Below are positions 59,355-64,000 of a stretch of 64,000 nucleotides of DNA, piece after piece. Origin of the DNA: Candidatus Ribeiella danica. Its GTDB lineage: Bacteria; Chloroflexota; Chloroflexia; Chloroflexales; Roseiflexaceae. The stretch's first letter is position 1. Every line of letters begins with the position of its first letter. The notes under the pieces are model-generated. The model was not told the DNA's origin and searched no databases. It saw only the letters and a list, made by a program, of their open reading frames with translations. Location of the stretch: assembly GCA_016717335.1 (NCBI GenBank), contig JADKFS010000002.1, positions 62,001-126,000 of the forward strand, written 5' to 3'. The position numbers and the translations under genes were made by a program.

Positions 59355-59849
59355 ATGGACCCACAGCTGACTAGTCAGATCGTACCCGCTGAAGAGCTTC
59401 GCCAGATCGAGGAGTGCCTCTCGCGGCTGGTCGAAGACACCAGCGGCAACTATGTCCTGCTGCTCGACAAGAGCGGCCAGGTGATCTCCAGCCAGGGCGA
59501 TGCGAACCGGCAGGATATTACCGCGCTCGGGGCGCTGATCGCCGGCACGTTCGCGTCGTCGCGCGAGGTGGCAAAGCTGCTGCGCGAAAAGGATTTCCGC
59601 AGCATGTTCCAGCAGGGCGTGCGCGATAATATTTTCCTGGCTCTGATTGAGGATCAGTGGATCCTTGCGATTATCTTTAACAAAGGGACGCATATTGGGC
59701 TGGTCAAGGTGCTGACGAAGAAGGCGACCGATGAGCTGACACAGGTGCTGGAGCGCGTGCGCGAGACCCATAAGGCCCGCGACGATGTGCTCGGCTCGTC
59801 GTTCCGCACGTCGATGGAGGACACGATCGACCTCCTATTTCGTGATTAG
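59355..59849 (+). CDS. Roadblock/LC7-domain protein (MglB-like)
   Basis: A 164-residue protein with the roadblock/LC7 fold (YVLLLDKSGQVISSQG, then ITALGALIAGTFASSREVAK and ILAIIFNKGTHIGLVKVLT). In Myxococcus MglB of this fold is the GTPase-activating partner of MglA. Here it precedes an MglA-like GTPase by 190 bases on the same strand. Helical C-terminus with ELTQVLERVRETHKARD. The cellular role (motility, polarity) is inferred from homology only. Confidence 0.88.
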   Translation: MDPQLTSQIVPAEELRQIEECLSRLVEDTSGNYVLLLDKSGQVISSQGDANRQDITALGALIAGTFASSREVAKLLREKDFRSMFQQGVRDNIFLALIEDQWILAIIFNKGTHIGLVKVLTKKATDELTQVLERVRETHKARDDVLGSSFRTSMEDTIDLLFRD

Positions 59850-60038
59850 CACGCGTCGATAGAGATTTCGATAGACGTGTACTGGTGCTGTTCCACACGA
59901 GTATGGGCGCCAATCGAACGCCCCTGCTACTCCTGGCACGAGCGCACTACACGCGGCCTGCACCCGCCGGACGCCGCGCCCAGCCGCTGGACGTGGCCGG
60001 TGACTGAGCTGCAATGACCCTGGTATGCGAGAGGATCT

Positions 60039-60614
60039 ATGGCCCTGATCAACGTTGCTGCGCGCGAGATTCACTGTAAGATCGTCTATTATGGCCCCGG
60101 CATGGGTGGGAAGACGAGCAATCTACAGTATATTCACTCGCAGGTCCCGAAAGACGCCAAGGGTGATCTGCTCTCGATTGCTACGGAGACTGAACGCACG
60201 CTGTTCTTTGATTTCTTGCCGCTCGACCTCGGCAAGGTTCGTGGCTTTCAGACCCGCTTCCACCTGTACACAGTGCCGGGCCAGGTGCTGTACGAGCGCA
60301 CCCGCGTCGCCGTACTCAACGGCGCCGACGGCGTGGTCTTCGTGGCCGACTCGCAGAAGCATAAGCTCGAAGAAAACATCAAGAGCCTGCGCGAGCTTGC
60401 GGTCAATATTACCAAGCAGAATAAGAAGTTTCAGGAGTTCCCGATTATCTTGCAGTACAACAAGCGCGATGTGCCCAACGCGCTGCCGGTCGCCACGCTC
60501 GATAAGTACCTCAACGGGATGGGCTGGCAGCGCTATGAGGCCGTCGCGACAACCGGCGTCGGGATCTTCGATACGCTTAAGGCCATCAGCAAGCTGGTCA
60601 TTAGCCGACTCTAG
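60039..60614 (+). CDS. mglA: MglA-like Ras-superfamily GTPase
   Basis: A 191-residue small GTPase. The P-loop YYGPGMGGKTSNLQYIH fits GxxxxGKT, the switch II region LYTVPGQVLY has TVPGQ where eukaryotic Ras has DTAGQ, as in bacterial MglA, and the guanine-specificity motif is QYNKRDVPNALP. MglA sets cell polarity and gliding motility in Myxococcus and Thermus. Its neighbours, a roadblock protein and a DUF4388 protein, form a conserved cassette. Third-position GC is slightly lower than in most of the window. Confidence 0.94.
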   Translation: MALINVAAREIHCKIVYYGPGMGGKTSNLQYIHSQVPKDAKGDLLSIATETERTLFFDFLPLDLGKVRGFQTRFHLYTVPGQVLYERTRVAVLNGADGVVFVADSQKHKLEENIKSLRELAVNITKQNKKFQEFPIILQYNKRDVPNALPVATLDKYLNGMGWQRYEAVATTGVGIFDTLKAISKLVISRL

Positions 60615-60660
60615 CGGCCGGCCGGCCTGAGACCAGAAGCTTCCGACCCGTGGGGCGATT

Positions 60661-61467
60661 ATGGCACTACAAGGCGACCTCGGCGATTTCCCGCTTACCG
60701 ATATCATCCAGCTGCTCGATCTGAGCAATAAGACTGGCGCGGTCTTTATCGAGGGGCACCGCGGCCAGCAGGATCTTGAGGGCTGGCTCTACTTCCGCGA
60801 TGGTAAGATCATCGGCGCCCAACTGGGCAAGCTGCCGCCGCTCGAGGCGGCTTATACGTTTTTCACCTTCACTTCCGGCCCGTTCCGCTTCCGCGATGAT
60901 ATCCAGCTCGACGCGCCCACGATCACGCAGAGCAATGAGATGATCATCATGGAAGGAGTTATGCGCCAGGACGCCTGGGCCAAGATCCAGGAGCACGTGC
61001 CGTCGCTCAATATGGTGCCCCAGCTGGTGACCAACCCCGCCTCGACCGGCACCGAGATCAACCTCGAGGCCGACGAGTGGCGCGTCCTGACGATGGTGAA
61101 CGCTAAGAATACGGTCGCGCAGATCGCCCAGCGCAGCGGCCTGGGCGAAGTGCGGGCCTGCGAGATCATCGCGCAGCTGCTCGCAAGCGGCCTGATCCAG
61201 AAGCGCCAGGTCAGCCTCGCCGAGACGCTGTTCCCCGAGCTCGATCGGATCGCGACCGCGGCGCTGGGCGCGTCGGCGCGCGCGCTGCTCCACGACTCGT
61301 ACGGCCGCGCGGCGATCGAGGACCAGAACACGGCTACGCCCGATCAGGTCGCGCTGGCGCTCGAGGCGTTCGAGAGCGCCGCCACGCGCGCGTTCGGCCA
61401 GAGCCGGGTGGCGCAGCTGCTGGCCGACCTGCGCGCGGTGACCAGGCAGGTCTTCAGCAGCATGTAG
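60661..61467 (+). CDS. DUF4388-domain protein (PatA-like)
   Basis: A 268-residue protein. The N-terminus LQGDLGDFPLTDIIQLLDLS and the segment WLYFRDGKIIGAQLGKLP are the DUF4388 (PATAN-like) signature; the middle and C-terminus contain a winged-helix-like VLTMVNAKNTVAQIAQRSGL. In cyanobacteria PATAN domains couple to response regulators. Forty-six bases after mglA, same strand, so probably the last gene of the same operon; a terminator follows at 61540. Confidence 0.88.
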   Translation: MALQGDLGDFPLTDIIQLLDLSNKTGAVFIEGHRGQQDLEGWLYFRDGKIIGAQLGKLPPLEAAYTFFTFTSGPFRFRDDIQLDAPTITQSNEMIIMEGVMRQDAWAKIQEHVPSLNMVPQLVTNPASTGTEINLEADEWRVLTMVNAKNTVAQIAQRSGLGEVRACEIIAQLLASGLIQKRQVSLAETLFPELDRIATAALGASARALLHDSYGRAAIEDQNTATPDQVALALEAFESAATRAFGQSRVAQLLADLRAVTRQVFSSM

Positions 61468-61494
61468 CGCGCCGCTCTGCCCCTCGTATGACGT

Positions 61495-61522
61495 TTGACT
61501 GTGAGCGCATATGTGGTAGGAT
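61495..61522 (+). promoter_or_regulatory. Sigma70-type promoter before purH
   Basis: TTGACT (61495-61500), 16 bases, TAGGAT (61517-61522). Transcription would start near 61529, only about 11 bases before the terminator stem at 61540. Confidence 0.6.
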
Positions 61523-61539
61523 GAACTCCGCTGGCCGCG

Positions 61540-61575
61540 ACCCCGCCCCGTCGCTTTGGGTGGGGTTCCTTTTTT
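61540..61575 (+). terminator. Intrinsic terminator between the MglA cassette and purH
   Basis: Bases 61540-61548 pair with 61558-61566 (one G-U) and are followed by TTCCTTTTTT. It can end the MglA transcript, and a transcript starting at the promoter at 61495 would meet it within about 20-45 bases. Confidence 0.85.
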
Positions 61576-61797
61576 GCTTCTGACCGGGCTCCGCGTAGCC
61601 GAGCGTGATCGACCCCGCCCCCCCTTGCTCCCTTCCAGGCGAGCGGGTGGAGATGGAGCGCAGCGTGGTGAAGCAGCGCAGCTGCCCCTCCTACAGCGCC
61701 CCATGTGAACGATATGTGGTCCGGCAGGGCAGCGGGCCTCGCCTGGACCTCCCCTGCCAAGCGCGTCCTAAGCAGGGTAACTTATGAAGGAACGAGT

Positions 61798-63315
61798 GTG
61801 CGTGCCCTGATCAGTGTGTCGGATAAGCGTGGGCTGGAAACATTCGCCGCCGGGCTGCGGTCGCTGGGGATCAGCATCTGCTCGACCGGCAACACGGCGC
61901 GGCACCTGGCCGCGGCGGGAATCGAGGTTCAGCCGGTCAGCGCCGTGACGGGCTTCCCGGAGATCATGGACGGCCGCGTCAAGACCTTGCACCCGGCGAT
62001 CCACGGCGGCATCCTGGCGCGCCGCGATTTGCCCGGGCACATGCGCGCCCTGGCGGAGCATCGCATCGAGCCGATCGACCTGGTGGTCGTCAACTTGTAC
62101 CCGTTCGCCGCGACGATCGCGCGCGCCGGCGTTACGTACGACGAGGCGATCGAGCAGATCGATGTGGGCGGGCCGGCGATGGTTCGCGCGGCGGCCAAGA
62201 ATCATCAAGACGTCCTGGTCGTCGTCGAGCCGAGCGACTACGACGTGGTGCTGGCGGCGCTGCGCGAAGAGCACGTGACACCCGAGCTGCGCCGGCGCCT
62301 GGCGGCCAAGGCGTTCGCTCACACCGCCGCCTACGACGCGGCGATCGCCGGCTACCTGGCCGACGAGCCATTCCCCGAGACGCTGCCGCTGACCTTCAAG
62401 AAGGCCCAGGACCTGCGCTACGGCGAGAACCCGCACCAGCAGGCCGCGCTCTACGGCGACTTCGGCCGGTTCTTCGAGCAGCTGCACGGCAAAGAGCTCT
62501 CCTACATCAACATCCTCGACATCGCCGCGGTTCAGGAGCTGATCGAGGAGTTCGTGCCGGCCGAGGGTGCCGCGCTGGCGATCGTCAAGCACACCAACCC
62601 GTGCGGCGTCGGCCTGGGCGCGACGCCGCTGGAGGCCTGGGAGCGCGCGTTCGCGACCGACCGCGAGGCGCCGTACGGCGGGATTATCGCGCTGAATCAG
62701 GCGCTCGACCTTGCGCTGGCCCAGGCGATCGACGAGATCTTTTCGGAGATCGTGATCGCGCCGTCCTTCGACGAGCAGGCGATCGAGCTGCTGCGGCGCA
62801 AGAAGAATCGCCGGCTCATCCGCGCGCTGCGCTCGGTCTCGCGCGAGGCGGCGCCGCTGCTGCACAGCGTGCCGGGCGGCGTGCTGGTCCAGCAGCCCGA
62901 CCGAGCGCCGCTGAGCGAGGAGCCGCTGCAGGTCGTCACGCGGCGCGCCCCGACCGACGAGGAGCTGCGCGCGCTGCGCTTCGGCTGGCGGGTGGTCAAG
63001 CACGTCAAGTCGAACGCGATTGTCTACGCCGCGGCCGACCGCACGCTCGGCGTCGGTGCCGGCCAGATGAGCCGGGTCGACAGCTCGCGCGTGGCGATCT
63101 GGAAGGCGCAGAGCGCCGGGCTGTCCCTGGCCGGCTCGGCAGTCGCCAGCGACGCGCTGTTCCCCTTCCCCGACGGGGTCGAGGCGGCGGCGGCGGCCGG
63201 GGCCACGGCGGTGATTCAGCCGGGCGGCTCGCTGCGCGACGACGCGGTGATCGCGGCGGCCGACCGGCTTGGGATGGCGATGGTCTTTACCGGTAGGCGC
63301 CACTTCCGGCATTAA
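61798..63315 (+). CDS. purH: Bifunctional AICAR formyltransferase / IMP cyclohydrolase PurH
   Basis: A 505-residue enzyme for the last two steps of purine synthesis (AICAR to FAICAR to IMP). The N-terminal IMP cyclohydrolase domain has SVSDKRGLETFAAGL and KTLHPAIHGGIL; the C-terminal AICAR transformylase has YGENPHQQAALYG, KHTNPCGVG and LRFGWRVVKHVKSNAIVYAA. Start GTG 61798 with GAAGG eight bases before; longer upstream ORF residues do not match. The leader (61529-61797) is about 270 bases. Housekeeping, constitutive or purine-regulated. Confidence 0.96.
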   Translation: MRALISVSDKRGLETFAAGLRSLGISICSTGNTARHLAAAGIEVQPVSAVTGFPEIMDGRVKTLHPAIHGGILARRDLPGHMRALAEHRIEPIDLVVVNLYPFAATIARAGVTYDEAIEQIDVGGPAMVRAAAKNHQDVLVVVEPSDYDVVLAALREEHVTPELRRRLAAKAFAHTAAYDAAIAGYLADEPFPETLPLTFKKAQDLRYGENPHQQAALYGDFGRFFEQLHGKELSYINILDIAAVQELIEEFVPAEGAALAIVKHTNPCGVGLGATPLEAWERAFATDREAPYGGIIALNQALDLALAQAIDEIFSEIVIAPSFDEQAIELLRRKKNRRLIRALRSVSREAAPLLHSVPGGVLVQQPDRAPLSEEPLQVVTRRAPTDEELRALRFGWRVVKHVKSNAIVYAAADRTLGVGAGQMSRVDSSRVAIWKAQSAGLSLAGSAVASDALFPFPDGVEAAAAAGATAVIQPGGSLRDDAVIAAADRLGMAMVFTGRRHFRH

Positions 63316-63372
63316 GTTCCGAGTATTGAGTTCTGAGTTTTGAGTAGGCTCAGCACTCACTCAAAACGCAAC
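63316..63372. repeat. Tandem-word inverted repeat (TGAGTTTTGAG/CTCAAAAC family)
   Basis: GAGTATTGAGTTCTGAGTTTTG is complementary to CACTCACTCAAAACGC at the right. The gap between purH and hisIE. The same family lies at about 46236-46296. Confidence 0.7.
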
Positions 63373-63394
63373 ATTCAAACCTCAGGAGCAACTC

Positions 63395-64000
63395 GTGCAA
63401 TTTGATGAAAATGGGCTGATCCCGGCAATCGTACAGCACGCGCGCAGCGGCGAGGTGCTGATGCTGGGCTATATGAACGAGGAGGCCCTGCGCCGAACCG
63501 TGGAGACCGGGCTGGTGACCTTCTGGAGCCGCAGCCGCAGGGCGCTGTGGCAGAAGGGGGGGTCGTCGGGCAATGTGCTGCGGCTGGCCGAGATCCGGCA
63601 GGACTGCGACGGCGACGCGCTGCTGGTGCTGGCCGAGCCGGCCGGGCCGACCTGCCACACCGGCCAGCCGAGTTGCTTCCACGCGGCGCTCGACGGCGCC
63701 CCGGCCGAGGCGCGCGTGCCGCCCAGCAGCATTCTGACGCAGCTGAGCGACCTGATCGCGCAGCGCGCGGCCGAGCGGCCCGAAGGCTCGTACACCGTGA
63801 AGCTGCTCGACGGCGGCGTCGATCGGATCGGCAAAAAGATTGGCGAGGAGGCGGCCGAGGTGATCATCGCCGCGAAGAACAACGCGCCGGCCGAGCTGAG
63901 CTGGGAGCTGGCCGATCTGCTCTATCACAGCCTGGTGCTGCTGGCACAGCAGGGGCTGCCGCTCGAGTCCGTCTGGGCCGAGCTGCGGCGACGGCATAGC
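63395..64000 (+). CDS. hisI: Bifunctional HisIE (truncated by the window end)
   Basis: Phosphoribosyl-AMP cyclohydrolase fused to phosphoribosyl-ATP pyrophosphatase, steps 2 and 3 of histidine synthesis. At least 202 residues. HisI part: ARSGEVLMLGYMNEEALRRT, FWSRSRRALWQKGGSSGN and QDCDGDALLVLAEPAGPTCH with the Zn/Mg ligands. HisE part: SILTQLSDLIAQRAAERPEG, GKKIGEEAAEVIIAAKNN and ELSWELADLLYHSLVLLA. GTG 63395 stands six bases after AGGAG. No stop is seen before 64000, so the 3' end is off the window. Confidence 0.95.
   Translation, partial: MQFDENGLIPAIVQHARSGEVLMLGYMNEEALRRTVETGLVTFWSRSRRALWQKGGSSGNVLRLAEIRQDCDGDALLVLAEPAGPTCHTGQPSCFHAALDGAPAEARVPPSSILTQLSDLIAQRAAERPEGSYTVKLLDGGVDRIGKKIGEEAAEVIIAAKNNAPAELSWELADLLYHSLVLLAQQGLPLESVWAELRRRHS

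Noticed and set aside
61490..61797. Purine or other known riboswitch in the purH leader
   Set aside because: The conserved loops of known classes were not found; only a terminator and a promoter are recognisable.
61768..63360. 530-residue minus-strand ORF
   Set aside because: Antisense to purH.

Overview
The window is GC-rich, densely coded DNA from a bacterium that is probably a member of the Chloroflexota (filamentous Chloroflexia type). The guess rests on gene content rather than a marker gene: a DUF4129 membrane protein, a DUF2723 mannosyltransferase-like protein, a PDZ/radical-SAM/DUF512 protein, an MglA/roadblock/DUF4388 cassette, many GTG and TTG starts, and intergenic DNA crowded with hairpins. 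There is no rRNA operon, no CRISPR array, no transposase and no prophage.

Layout. 0.2-9.3 kb is a minus-strand run of housekeeping and envelope genes: thioesterase, plsX, hisB, a LysE exporter, an S41 lipoprotein peptidase, an M20 peptidase, a class B penicillin-binding protein and a sensor-kinase-like ATPase. 9.6-14 kb holds two polytopic membrane proteins and a dolichyl-phosphate-mannose-synthase-like GT2. 14-24.5 kb holds DinB, a U32/RlhA-like protein, a GH84 hexosaminidase, an aldo/keto reductase, a GT2, a YggX-like protein and an ATP-grasp enzyme. 24.7-26.6 kb is the most notable spot: a DsrE-like gene downstream of a B12-binding/radical SAM gene whose reading frame appears to continue through a UGA as selenocysteine (C-U-A-E-P tail), with a hairpin directly after the UGA. 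27-35 kb has a large GT-C-like membrane protein, a CNNM/CorC protein, a tRNA with anticodon CAU, an FGGY kinase and a histidine phosphatase. 35-48.6 kb holds a helicase-associated protein, dodecin, a TetR regulator with a consensus promoter and a palindromic operator, an epimerase, a GT4, an 8-oxoguanine-deaminase-like amidohydrolase, an S10 peptidase, a DegS/DegU-like two-component pair and a class II aldolase. 48.6-58.5 kb holds small zinc and membrane proteins, DUF421, DUF2723, a secreted unknown, the DUF512 radical SAM protein, a GAF-GAF-HD-GYP protein and der. 58.9-64 kb holds a small HTH-like protein, the MglA cassette, purH and a truncated hisIE.

Two layers of non-coding repeats overlie the genes. 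One is a dispersed element of about 300-400 bp in eight copies (two inverted, one half-length). In five copies the end lies directly upstream of a recognisable promoter or gene. The other is a set of about ten families of inverted repeats whose arms are made of short tandem words. They fill many gene gaps and in at least five genes lie inside the reading frame without breaking it.

All calls come from reading the sequence. Family assignments rest on motif recognition and no database search was run.
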